64,000 nucleotides of DNA from Drechmeria coniospora. Taxonomy: Eukaryota; Ascomycota; Sordariomycetes; Hypocreales; Ophiocordycipitaceae. The translations under genes were made by a program, and so were the position numbers. Location of the stretch: NCBI RefSeq assembly GCF_001625195.1, contig NC_054389.1, forward strand, positions 8,800,520 through 8,864,519, read 5' to 3'. Below are positions 10,306-21,002 of the stretch, in pieces. Each line of letters opens with the position of its first letter. Positions within the stretch are counted from its first letter, which is position 1. A model generated the notes under the pieces. That model had not been told where the DNA came from and searched no databases. It was given only the letters and a program-made list of their open reading frames with translations.

Positions 10306-11520
10306 TTACAACATTTTTTCATCCGTGCCTTTCACCCGTCTATACGCTTTGCGGTGCATTTCAAGAAAGACAAATGTACAAATAGTGTGCCTGGACGAAA
10401 GTTAGCCGTATTCCCATATTGACACCAGTGCTTGTGATATGCCGGAGCGGCTGGGGCGATGAATAAGGTCCAAACGTACGGTCCTAGCCGGAGGAAACTG
10501 GGGACCCAGCCCTTGAACATCCACCTGATGCCATCCGTCTTGTAGATGTCGCCTACGATGCGCAGGATGCCATGTTGTTGCGTCGACGACATGACACGGG
10601 TCTTGATCACGTCGATAGGGCTTGTGGCCGTGGCAGCAGCGAGGCCGGCGAGGAAGGAGGCGGTAAAGTGGGTGGTGAGATTGTCACGCATCGGGGTGTA
10701 GTCCATGAGGATGCGCTTGAAGATGTCGTATGTAGCGAGTTGACCGGCAGTCATGACGGCCGCGCGACTGCTGTTGGGCAGCCAGCCTCTAAAGCAGCTC
10801 TTGGGGCCCTCCTCCCGCACCATGCGGACCAGGCCGTCGACCGCGTTCTTGTAGTTCCTTCGCTCAGCCGGGGGGAGGGCGGCGTCGTGCTGCATGCGGA
10901 CATTGAGGACATCGGCAAAGTTGCCAGCGATACCGCCAATGAAGCCGGAGCCCATGGCCAAGGCGACCAGGGCCGGGAAGGATGGGTTGCGATCGCGGCC
11001 GATCCTGGCCGTGTAACGCGCCTTGAGCTCCTCGTAGATGCCGAAGCGCACTGTCGAGTAAGTGATTTGGCGCAGCAGCGACGCTGAGATGCCGCAGTAG
11101 AGGGCACGCACTCCATCGTTCCTGACGATGTGGACGAACGTGCTGCTCATGTTCTTGGGGGCATCGCCCTTGCGCATCTGAAGCCTGACCTAGAAACGTT
11201 GTCAATATACGTGATTTCTTGAACAGCCGGCTGTATCCGGAACCGTGTCTCGTACGGATCAATGGATCACTCCGTACCTTGACTGCGTTGGCGCGTTAGC
11301 AAAGCTCGTACAGATGTGTGGATTCCTTGGCGTTGGACGTACCCAGATCAAGCGGATGCGTGACGCAAGCCGCCATGCTGCTCGCGCTGCCACCAAACCA
11401 GAAGGGATATCGTATCGAGGGCGAGTTCTTCTTCCTGCACTCCCGGGCCTTGTTTGAAGGGACGACCGTTGCTGCGGCGGTAGCCGAAATTTGCGCCAAT
11501 TCTCGAGTTGAGGCTTCCAT
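10306..11520 (-). CDS. Mitochondrial carrier, dicarboxylate-type (DIC1-like)
   Basis: Six-helix inner-membrane transporter of the SLC25 family; the sequence resembles dicarboxylate carriers. Exons on the minus strand are 11520-11343, 11282-11278, 11189-10480 and 10390-10306, giving 325 residues. The first repeat signature is assembled as HPLDLVKVRLQ only if a 5-nt microexon (11278-11282) is included. The third repeat has SPIDVIKTRVM. The last intron (10391-10479; donor GTACGT, branch CTAAC) restores the canonical end GPHTICTFVFLEMHRKAYRR. Reading through that intron instead gives a longer, unfamiliar tail. The total coding length (978 nt) is divisible by three only with all four exons. Exact substrate cannot be proven from sequence; oxaloacetate or other dicarboxylates are alternatives. 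Confidence 0.9.
11278..11282 (-). other. 5-nt microexon of the mitochondrial carrier
   Basis: Minus-strand TCAAG, preceded by AACGCAG and followed by GTACGG. The upstream intron (11283-11342, 60 nt) has donor GTACGT and branch GCTAAC; the downstream intron (11190-11277, 88 nt) ends TTCTAG. Inclusion yields L-V-K-V-R-L-Q; omission shifts the frame of the remaining protein. Confidence 0.87.
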
Positions 11521-13100
11521 GATCGATGAGGTTGAGATCTTCTCGTATCGCCTCCTCTATTGTTGTACTGTAGTCCTCTCAAGCGCAGCCTAGTCCGGCC
11601 GAAACTATAGCAACATGGTACAGCAACGGAGGGACGAGGCGCAGGTTGTCGCCTTTGGAATATCGGTTGGTAGATGTACGATGCTATATATGATGATTGG
11701 AAACTGGCAAGTTGAGGGAAAGGCCTCGAAGACTATTTGGTCAATCGTTTGTTTGCCGAATCGGCGACCTTGACGTCGTTTGAACGGCAGAAAAATGGCA
11801 TTAGGTGGCGAAGAAGGCGGTGAGGGTTCGGGCTGGCCGACTGCTGTACTCCAGCTGAAACCGCCATGTACCCTTCAGAAGGTACTTTGTACCTACCAAT
11901 CAAGTTATGACGTCGCTGTCTACCAGGGCATCAGCCACAGTTACCTATTTCGACCGCAATCTATATTGTTAAAGGTCAAGTATACGCAAAATGGACATTG
12001 GCAGAGTTGTTCATACATGGAACATTCGTTTCAACTACGTAGGTAGACGGCTCGCGTTTCATGTCGGAGATGAATACAAACAGAATGCAAGTCTGCGCAG
12101 ACTTCAAGAAGTGAAAATCCAATCCACTTTCGCCACGAATACTCATCAACCGGTCGAAACCCCAGTATGACAAGCCATAAACCATGCGTCGTCAGTAAAT
12201 GTCGGGAAGGCGATCGCCAGCGACGAGGCAATTTAGGGACTTTACTTGTGAGCACGGCATTTACAGTACGAACTAGTACTTACTGTACTCCGTAAGATGC
12301 CTACAGTACAGTATCTAAGCACCTTAGTCGGTAGTACGTACCTAATACCTACTGTACAGACCTCCGTACTCCGTACATGTACAGTAATTGTACGGAGAAC
12401 TTGTATTAGGTACAGTAGTGGTACCAAGGTAATAATGCTAGCATTAGCATCTACGATCATTAGTGCAATATTACGTGCAATTGTACCACTCACAGGCCGA
12501 TTATAGTGCACATTTGCCCCGTATGTGCTCTGTCTGTGCACACCTACCGTATCAACGGATATTTACGTACTTGCAAGTACTTACAGGCCTGGGTACATAC
12601 AGTACCATGATACAAATACGGAGTAATACCTTAGTACTTGTAGTCTATGCAAGTAATACCTGATATAGGGGTGGGCGAGCAATACAAGTACTTACAAGTA
12701 AGTACTTGTAAGGAGAGGAAGTTCTAGGCACGTACTTCTAAGTACTAGGTAAGTACGGCACAAGTTCATATCGACTCCCCTTAGTAGGCTAGGACTTTCT
12801 GATAGTGGGGCCCAATACACCTCTGCTCGCGTAGGTACTTACTAGTGCAAAGGTACCTAGTAGGTGTGCATGCTCCCCGTACTTAGTACAGTATACTTAC
12901 AGTACAGTACTGTACACCAAAGTACTTGTGTTACATGTGCACGCGCCTGAGCGGATAATTTATGATTGAACAACGCCCGGGTCAACTTTGACAGACAGAA
13001 CTTCAAAGTTGGCCAACATCGATTAGTAGGTCAATCGGCATCGAAGCGCATCATATCGGCTATTCGAAACATGTGACTGTTTTGCACCCGCTTCTCCAAC
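11521..13100. other. Intergenic region between divergent genes, repeat-rich
   Basis: About 1.6 kb without a supported gene. From 12260 to 12925 it is again dominated by GTAC words (see repeat entry). The rest should hold the promoters of the mitochondrial carrier (-) and mitochondrial PheRS (+). Confidence 0.65.
12260..12925. repeat. Cluster of TACGGAGTA/TACTCCGTA and AAGTACTT words
   Basis: Exact 9-mers at 12286-12294, 12367-12375 and 12617-12625. Dense AAGTACTTACAAGTAAGTAC-like sequence lies around 12680-12715, and ACAGTACAGTACTGTAC around 12898-12913. Confidence 0.75.
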
Positions 13101-14632
13101 ATGTCCTTGCGAGTTATCAGCTTGCGCGGCCTCTGGAGCCTGGGCTGCAAAGCTCGCACCTCCTTCAGCTCAGAGACCTTCAGTCGAGCATCCACCACCC
13201 GCTGCTACTCAGGTTCGTAGATGGGCCTTGCCGACAACACTGAAAAGCATGTATCCTGACAAGCACTTTTCGGAGTATAGAACTTCCATCGCGGACAAAA
13301 CCACGGGGTCGGATAAAACCGTCGTCGGTCACGGTCTGCGGGGAGACACTCGCAACAGATCCTGAGTGGTTCAACACGCCCCCGAACGTTCTCGACGCAA
13401 CATCACGGCGACTTCACCTCCAGAGTGACCATCCGGTGTGCATCACTCGTCAGATAATCGAGTCCAACTTCTGCCGCTCGACGTACAAGCGCTACAACGA
13501 CCACAGCCCCGTTGTGTCGACAACGCAAAACTTTGAGTCTCTCGGATTCCCAGACAACCATCCAGGAAGGGCTCTCACGGACACGTATTACATAAACAAG
13601 ACTACTCTCTTGCGGACGCATACGAGTGCGCATCAAGCCGACACGTTTCGGGCCAACGAAAGCGATGGATACCTCATTTCGGCCGACGTTTACCGGAGAG
13701 ATGAGATTGACCGCAGTCACTATCCCATCTTTCATCAGATGGAAGGCGCAAGGTCATGGGATCGAGAAAAGGTCCCCGCCGGCGATGTGGTGGCAGCGGT
13801 CCGCCGGGAAATCGAGGCGCTACCTAGACACGGCGTCAAGGTGGAGGATCCCAACCCCTCATTTGACAGGGAGAGAAACCCTCTCCAGGAAGATCACCAC
13901 TCCGCGGCCGAGGTCGAAGCGATTGCGGAGCACTTGAAACGCTCGCTGGAAGGCATGGTCGTCGACGTCTTCTCCCGAGCCAAGGCGGCGGCGTCAAAGG
14001 ACAACCCCAACGTTGTGGACGAGCCCCTGAAGATGCGTTGGGTCGAGGCATACTTTCCCTTCACGAGCCCTTCGTGGGAGCTGGAAGTATACTACGACGG
14101 TGACTGGCTAGAGGTGCTGGGCTGCGGCGTGGTCCAGCAGGACCTCTATATCAACGCTGGAGTACCGTCGCAACTCGGATGGGCGTTTGGCATCGGCATC
14201 GACCGCATCGCCATGCTCCTCTTCAAGATCCCTGACATCCGGCTCTTCTGGTCCCGCGACAAGCGCTTCCTGTCCCAGTTTGCGGGCGTGTCCTCCAATC
14301 TCGGTGCCCTGAAGCGCTTCGTGCCCTTCTCCAAGTATCCGCCTTGTCCCAAGGACGTGTCCTTTTGGCTGCCGCCGGCAGCGGAGGATAACGGTCCGGG
14401 TGGCTTTCACGAGAATGACGTGATGGAAATCGTGCGCAACGTGGCGGGCGACACGGTGGAGGACGTGACAATGATTGACGAGTTCACACACCCAAAGTCG
14501 GGTCGGAGGAGTGTGGCGTACAGAATCGTGTACCGCAGCCTGGAGCGGACGTTGACGAATGATGAGGCGATTGGCTTCCACGAGCGGGTGAGGGCGGCGC
14601 TGGTGAAGGAGCTTGGCGTGGAGCTACGGTGA
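13101..14632 (+). CDS. MSF1: Phenylalanyl-tRNA synthetase, mitochondrial
   Basis: Monomeric class II enzyme that charges mitochondrial tRNA-Phe. Exons 13101-13212 and 13281-14632 give 487 residues. The start gives a typical presequence, rich in Arg/Ser and lacking acids (MSLRVISLRGLWSLGCKAR). The intron (13213-13280) has donor GTTCGT, branch CTGAC and acceptor TATAG, and joins the frame through GAA. Class II motifs are seen: TRQIIESNF, then RANESDGYLISADVYRRDEI and HQMEGARSWD, and FGIGIDRIAMLLF (motif 3). The C-terminal ~95 residues, from FSKYPPCPKDVSFW, are the ferredoxin-fold anticodon-binding domain (FDX-ACB). Length and order match the family. Confidence 0.94.
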
Positions 14633-17533
14633 AGCTTGTTGCATGTACCTTGCACCGTGTATTCCAATTATGGCTGCATCACGTTCCGTGCTGAGCATGC
14701 ATTGCATGTATGCTCCGCCCATGTGCCGCGTGTTCATGCCGACGACTCCGTAGAAGGTAGTCGCAGACGGTAGACTACGATGGCTGCCGCCGCGTACACT
14801 GGGGGATTCCATTTCCGAGACATATCCTGGGATGCGTCTCGCATCCTTTTGCAGATTCTTTCGCCTCGCCCGTATCGTCTCAGTTGCTCGTGGCAGACGA
14901 GGAAGGTTCGTGGGTGGCTGAGTCGAGTCGACGTCGACAAGTCGGCGATTGGCCGCTGGATGAGATGATACCACGAAGATGGTCCGTGGGGTGTACTACT
15001 CGGTAGAGAAATGAAGACTAGCTGTTCTTGCCTGGTGAGGAAATAGTATGCCTCAGGAACAGAGAACACCGCACGGGCTCTATCGATGCATGCAAGTACA
15101 ATCGAGGCTCGATCGGCATGTGTAACGTTTCCATGTCCTGACGATATGCCATGATAAGGTTTGAGACAAGGGTGGATAGCTACAGGTTCCAGCCCGGGTG
15201 AATGCCGCGAGCTGGTGGGAGAGATGCCGAGCCGTTCGCCAAGCCGCCGCGAACGAGTTTGCGGGCAGAGGTGCTGCGTGGTGCCGGATTTTCTTACTCC
15301 TCGCCCCGCTTGGTCTGCCGTGACGGACGCAGGTCAGCGATGTTGGTGGCGGAGGCGGAGCAGATATGCCAAGAGGCCTGCCGATGGGTGCATCGTTAGA
15401 TTCGATTGCATGGGCATGGCCACCATTGATTGCATTGGCCGGGACTGGAAGGGGGGCAGGCAGGAGGGCAGTGGAGGAGGCGTGGTTTGCCATTGGGCCG
15501 GAGTGATTGATGTTTCTGGGGGACGATGATTGCGATGCTTGCAGGCGGCACTGATGCTCGTGCTGTAACGCCGCCTAGACTGATTTGCCGCAGGCGGCTG
15601 TGTTGCAGGGGAAAAGGTCATGCGTACCTGACCTTGGGACGCTGCAAAGCGGCACGGGCACGGAGAAAGCACTAGGAAAAGTACTGGGACAGGCACAGCC
15701 TTGCTTGGAGGTACGTACAGAAGTACAATTTCGGATGCTTTTCACCACTCCGTACTCTGTACTTACCTAGTACTTAGCTGTACTGACACGCCTAACTGTA
15801 CTCCGTACTTGCAATTACCTACTTGTACATGTGCAGGTACTCCGTGCTGCTCGATAGGAGGATTATGTGTGTAACATGTAACAATAATTACTATGTGCTT
15901 GTGCACTTTGCACTTGCACTGTAATAAAGCACAATACTCCGTATGAATTACAAGCATTACTCCTTCGACAACCACTACGCTACTGGTAGAAACTAGTCCG
16001 AGGTAGGGTTAGGCGATGGGGTCTCACATAGGATGAGGCATCCAACCACTTGTCTCGTTACACTTATTCATACTATTCCCGCGCGAGTCGTCGTCCTTTT
16101 CTCCTGCAAGTACATGATTGACAGTGAGGAGGACGGACGGGCACTTGTTGGGCGAAGTCCCGTTCGTGGAACTACTTGCGCATCATTCATGGTGCAATGG
16201 CGAGATGGCGAGACCTGGCTGAGTGCGGGCGTAGTGGCTGTTGGCGGCTGGTGCGGTGGTGAAAGCGGCAGCCAGTGACTTCTCTGGAACACGCATCAAT
16301 TCCTATCCAAGACAGCTGCTCCTTATTCATCACCAAAGCACGTCATGGCATCCCGAAAGCGCACACCGCAGGCGACCTGTCTGTCTGACGGTCAACTGTT
16401 CGTCTCTCTGTCAGACGAGGCGGCCCAATCATGCTGGTAAGGCGGCGTCAGGCTTCAGCCGCAGCACTACAGTGAACGACCCCGGCGGCAAAGGCGGCGG
16501 TGGCGACACCCCCCATCTCAGGCGCTTCATCGAGCCCGAACCGAGTTGAGCCCGATTCCTTCGACTTGAGCCGTCCGCGACCGTCTTGGCAAGCGATGAG
16601 CGGTGTTGGAGGTGATGCTTGCCCGCCAAACGCAGCAGAATTGTGGATAGGAAAACAAAACACAGCCACGATGGGCAGCTCGAGTAGTCTGCTGCTGCGG
16701 TAGGACAACGAACGGGCCAAGTGGTCATTGTCTACCTACCTTTATGGCATGTCTATTGTCAACTGCCACTTTGGGGCTGTGGGGAGGCGCTCCACTCCGA
16801 GGCCGCCTGCGGCCTGCCCCTCCCTCCCTCGCTTCTGTGGTCCCTCGTCCGTCAACCAGTCAGTCGGTCGGTTGCGTTGTGGAATTCGTTCAGGGCCTGG
16901 CCACCAGGATTTTGCTAGTGTACAAGTACTTGGCCATGGTAATGCTTAGCATCTGGCCGCAAGCAAGCCCCTCCGGGTACAAGGTACCGAAGTACTACAG
17001 TACTTGTACACTTACTCACAGCACGGAGCACAGGGCACTGCACAGTGCTGTACTGTATTATTGCGGCATGGAAGCACGGACACAGAACTTTCCATCAGCA
17101 ACCCCCCCCACCTCAGCGTCGCCGCCGCCACCTTCGCTTCTTCCTCATAAACTCCCTCATCGGTCCTGCTTACAGCTTTCTTTCGCATCCCCATCTCCCT
17201 CCCTCTCTTCCTCTCTCACACAGACAGACCGACACACATACACACACACACACCCACTCACTCGCACCGCGCCAGCATCCTTGTCGAGCATCTCGATACC
17301 CAGCATATTCCTTCTGACGTCGGGCGCATGAGACGGCACTGCACCGCCACGCTACGATAGCACACCCGATAAGCTGGTCGTGACCTGTCGCAACCCAACG
17401 ACATCCATCCTGCAGATAAACAACCCAACGCCAGGTTGAAATCCCCTCGGACCGTCCTCGTTGCTCCTCCCGCAACAGCTCGAGCATCTCTTCCATTTCT
17501 CTCCCATCATACCGTCAGACCCGCACCGACACA
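14633..17533. other. Intergenic region, no supported gene
   Basis: 2.9 kb between tandem genes. A small GTAC-word cluster is at about 15710-15960 (TACTCCGTA forms) and again near 16920-17060. From 17090 the strand becomes strongly pyrimidine-rich, with a CA-rich microsatellite at about 17217-17256, probably the promoter and long 5' UTR of the calcipressin gene. The open frames here show no family features. Confidence 0.6.
17217..17256 (+). repeat. CA-rich microsatellite upstream of calcipressin
   Basis: Runs of CACACA and CAGACAGACC followed by CACACATACACACACACACA. It lies about 280-320 nt upstream of the calcipressin ATG, inside a CT/CA-rich leader. Confidence 0.8.
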
Positions 17534-18292
17534 ATGGAGCCGACGCCTCGTTCGTCGCGATCATCCTCGTCCGCTTCGCGGAAATTCAACCTTACGCTCG
17601 ACCTCACCAACCTCCCTCCGCCGACGCTGCCTACGGCCCCGTCCAACACGCTCCTCTTCACAAATCTCAACAACGTCGACACATTCCGACCCGACAACCT
17701 GCAAACGATCCGAGATCTCATCTCCCTGACGGCGCCCATCCACGCCTTTGCCCCGCTCAAATCTTTCCGCCGCATCGTCGTCTCCTTCTTCCACATCGAT
17801 GCCGCCGTCGCCGTGAGGCAGCTGTGGGATGGCGAGGCCGTTCTCGGCGAGCGGCTCAAGATCTACTTTGGTCAGAACACGTCTTTGGAAGCCAAGGACG
17901 AGCATCTCGCCCTTCCCGACGCCGGCAAGCTCTTTTTCATCTCGCCCCCTCCGAGCCCTCCGCACGGCTGGGAGATGCGTCTCGAGGATGCGCCCAACAA
18001 GATGGTGCATGCCAACGATCTCGCCGACGCCCTGGCCAACCTCCGCCACCAAAACGGTGCGCCCGACTCGCCGCTGGGTTCCCTCGACGGCATCTCCCCC
18101 GGCGGCCAGGGAAGGAGTCGCAGCCCGACGCTCATCTACCACCCGGAGGAGAACGGGAACAGTCCGGATTTGCCGGCCGTCATGGTCGAGGACATGACAG
18201 ACGATTGCGGTGAGATGAGCCCGATGGATAGTTGTCGACCAATCATGGCCCACACTGCACGGCCGCCGATCGAGTTGATGCGTGGCGCGTGA
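17534..18292 (+). CDS. Calcipressin (RCAN family calcineurin regulator)
   Basis: Small regulator that binds calcineurin and modulates calcium signalling. Single exon, 252 residues. An RRM-like N-terminal half includes NTLLFTNLNNVDTF and an ending KIYFGQ. The family hallmark LFFISPPPSPPHGWE follows at about 135-149. The C-terminus has HTARPPIELM, resembling the family's calcineurin-docking tail (TxxRPP, then a hydrophobic patch). The Ser-rich stretch near GRSRSPT could be a phosphorylation site. The long pyrimidine-rich leader could carry regulation but no CDRE-like site was identified with confidence. Yeast Rcn1 and human RCAN1 are the reference homologues. Confidence 0.93.
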   Translation: MEPTPRSSRSSSSASRKFNLTLDLTNLPPPTLPTAPSNTLLFTNLNNVDTFRPDNLQTIRDLISLTAPIHAFAPLKSFRRIVVSFFHIDAAVAVRQLWDGEAVLGERLKIYFGQNTSLEAKDEHLALPDAGKLFFISPPPSPPHGWEMRLEDAPNKMVHANDLADALANLRHQNGAPDSPLGSLDGISPGGQGRSRSPTLIYHPEENGNSPDLPAVMVEDMTDDCGEMSPMDSCRPIMAHTARPPIELMRGA

Positions 18293-19075
18293 CGCAGCCT
18301 TTGTTCGATCGACTGCCCGGTCTTGGCGCCATCGAGACGCAGGGAAACACCCTGGCCGGCGCTTGTAAATACGTTGGCGTTTGCTGGAGTTCTTCGGAAG
18401 CGATGTTGATGTTTTATTGTCTGTTTCTGTTTTCCAAGACCGCACTCGATGGAGACGGAGACGGCATTGGATGCTTTGATTTGGATTCCCTTTTTGGGGG
18501 TAGAGAGTGCGCTCCGGCCTGGGATTGTGCCTGCTTGTACACGGTCTATTATGGGAGACTTCGTCGCTCTCCCTCGCCCTGTCTGCTGCCGTTCATGACA
18601 GCCGTGCAGAGAAATGAGTACCAGTACATAGTTGTCAACACCACCGTCTAGTTGCCTCACGGTTTGCAGTACAATGCTTCCAGCGCCTGTTCATGAAGGC
18701 CCGCCGGCTTCTCTCTATGACTTGGTAATTTGCGTTTTGGAAACCGGAAAATGAAACTGCCATGCTCACCAGAGTCACCTGCTGAGGTGTTATTACTGCC
18801 AAAGGACGGACGATTGGACGATTCGGTCGGGCAAACGGGTCAGGTTTTCTCCGCCACAGCCGTCTGAGCCCCACCACAAGACCCCTGCTCTACTGTACAG
18901 TACATACTCCATACTGTACGAATGTACTTTCACTTACCCTCGAGCAAGGCAATCCAAGGCCGAAATTCATTTCGAAGCGTCGCAGCAACGGAGTTGACTC
19001 GACTTTTCACCCGACAACAAACAATATCTTGGACCATCACCACTGCACGCCCCCACGCCGACAAACGTGCTAGCC
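18293..19075. other. Intergenic region
   Basis: 780 nt between calcipressin and the RRG9 gene. No gene seen. A few GTAC words occur near 18890-18930 (CTGTACAGTACATACTCC). Confidence 0.6.
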
Positions 19076-20038
19076 ATGAGCTGCTCCTGTCGGGCCACGC
19101 CATGGAGGATCTTTGTCCAGGGACTGTCGCAGGTGCATAGGGTTGACGCTGCGCCTCTGACCCGTTCCATCCCCTTTGCGTCGACGCTTCGCCAGCACGC
19201 GGCTGTGCAAGCTACGTCGATTGCTGCGCCGCCGCAGGGACGTCGATTTCACACAGTCAAAGGACATATGCAGGGTCTGGAAAATACAGCGGCCGCGGTG
19301 CAAAGAGTGGCAGGGGACGAAGTTCCGACGGCAACCTCGCACGACGTGCTGAGCTCCTCACAACGGGACATGGGTGAAAAGAAGCCGCAACCACAGTCGC
19401 AGCATCAGCCGCAAGTCAGGAGACAATTGCGAGCCCCGAGGAGGAAAGATGTAACGGTCGAAGGTGGGCCCGCGTTGGAAATGGCAGCGTCGGACAGCCA
19501 GCCGAATATCAAGCAGCGTCGAAAGGCTCAGGCAAACGTGCCTCCCCTTGTTGAGATGGGCAAGAGCGAACCGATCAAGACGGAGCGAGAGAAATGGCAA
19601 ACACAGAAGGCGGCGCTGAAAGAAAAGTTCCCCGAAGGATGGAAGCCGCGCAAGCGGCTCTCCCCAGACGCGCTCGCAGGCATCCGGGCCCTCAACGCGC
19701 AGTTTCCCGACGTCTACACAACAGAGGCTCTCGCCGACAAGTTTCAAGTCTCGGCCGAGGCCATCCGCCGAATACTCAAGAGCAAGTGGCAGCCGTCAGT
19801 CGAGGAGGAGACGGACCGGCAGGAGAGGTGGTTCAAGCGTGGCATCCAAGTCTGGGAGCGCCAGGCCGCCCTGGGTATCAAGCCGCCAAGGAAGTGGCGG
19901 AGGGAGGGCATCGTGCGCGACCCGGAATACCATGAGAAGACCAGAAAGGCGTCCGAGAGGGAACGTCTGTGGGAAGACAAGGAGAACAAGAAGTACAGCG
20001 AGCACAGGGCGAGAACGCGGAGGGCCGGCGGTCCATGA
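19076..20038 (+). CDS. RRG9: Required for respiratory growth protein 9, mitochondrial
   Basis: Mitochondrial protein whose yeast homologue is needed for respiratory growth and mitochondrial genome maintenance. Single exon, 320 residues. The start is the ATG at 19076, giving a basic presequence with no acidic residues for about 24 residues. The middle is a poorly conserved linker rich in Gln/Arg. The conserved block begins at FPEGWKPRKRLSPDALAGIR and continues with FPDVYTTEALADKFQVSAEA and IRRILKSKWQP, a helix-turn-helix-like segment diagnostic for Rrg9. The C-terminal 60 residues are highly charged. Its exact molecular function is not known for the family. Confidence 0.9.
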   Translation: MSCSCRATPWRIFVQGLSQVHRVDAAPLTRSIPFASTLRQHAAVQATSIAAPPQGRRFHTVKGHMQGLENTAAAVQRVAGDEVPTATSHDVLSSSQRDMGEKKPQPQSQHQPQVRRQLRAPRRKDVTVEGGPALEMAASDSQPNIKQRRKAQANVPPLVEMGKSEPIKTEREKWQTQKAALKEKFPEGWKPRKRLSPDALAGIRALNAQFPDVYTTEALADKFQVSAEAIRRILKSKWQPSVEEETDRQERWFKRGIQVWERQAALGIKPPRKWRREGIVRDPEYHEKTRKASERERLWEDKENKKYSEHRARTRRAGGP

Positions 20039-21002
20039 TGGAACGTAGCAAGGCCGGACATGAACCGGACGGATTGCATGTATTCTTGATGGCGGTCGAG
20101 CTGGGTGCAAACGGGTCTTCGCCCGCTGGCCAATATTCTCATTACCACGGATTCCTTGACGATTCTAGTCATTGCTCATTGTCTGTACTTGCATGACCAC
20201 ACACTCCTCGGGAGTTGGAATCCTCTCGCACGGTCGCGGTGCGGCAATGTCACATTTGCAACCTGTGAGGTTTGACAGGAATCAAACCTGGTTCAATGTT
20301 TGTTCCGCCAAGGGACACACACTGTAAGTACATGTACATGCACAAACAACATGTACATAAGTAGAGTGCTACTTGGAATATTACCTACTTACTTACATGC
20401 CTCTTACTTACAAGTTCTCGGAGCTCCCTTCGTACACCTCATAATACTTGGTACCTAGTGATAGTCCGTCCGTACAAAGTACTAAAATGTACAAACATAC
20501 TCCGTACACACAAGTGCTTCCTTACTGCACTCCGTACGGAGTCCAGTAAGGAATATTAATAGTACTCGTAAGTATGCACTCGTACTTATGATACATGTAT
20601 TCCATGGATTTGCACCGACGTAGCCATGCCATCGAACAGGGGTCCAAAACAGGAGCTTGCTCCAGCTTGTATGTGCCAGGGTCACGCCGTTGCATGGTGG
20701 GGTTCCGCACCACCAACCAACCCTCATAAACAACATGAACACCTTCTTTTCGAGCTTCACCACTTCTACCGTTCCCTCACCTCTCCCACACGTCACTCCT
20801 TGAACACTCGGCACCTCGGAGAGTTGGATTGACGCGGTGTTGAAAGCCGAGGCGGACACCAGGATTGCAAGCCGGGCCCGTCGTTCTCACCATCAAACCT
20901 TGGGCTCAGCTCGGCCTTGGAACATCTTCGTAGTTTGCCCCTTGGCTTGCTCAGCATCACTTGCTCACGTCACTTACGAGAGCATCGCCCCGTCATCCCA
21001 AG
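20039..21002. other. Intergenic region, repeat-rich
   Basis: About 960 nt with no gene. GTAC words cluster at 20320-20600, including the near-perfect hairpin listed at 20521-20550. The part after 20740 is pyrimidine-rich and is the likely promoter or leader of the SDR gene. Confidence 0.65.
20521..20550. repeat. Near-perfect 30-nt inverted repeat around ACTCCGTACGGAGT
   Basis: The 14-nt core ACTCCGTACGGAGT (20529-20542) is a perfect palindrome. It is flanked by CTTACTG on the left and its complement CAGTAAG on the right, leaving only one mismatched pair in a 15-bp arm. It could form a cruciform or hairpin. Confidence 0.85.

Noticed and set aside
10332..10479. Read-through C-terminal tail of the mitochondrial carrier
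   Set aside because: A GTACGT donor and a CTAAC-branched acceptor remove it and restore the canonical carrier C-terminus.
16744..17331. 195-codon frame upstream of calcipressin
   Set aside because: Low-complexity Ser/Pro/Thr-His translation of a CT/CA-rich leader; no family features and overlaps the probable 5' UTR.
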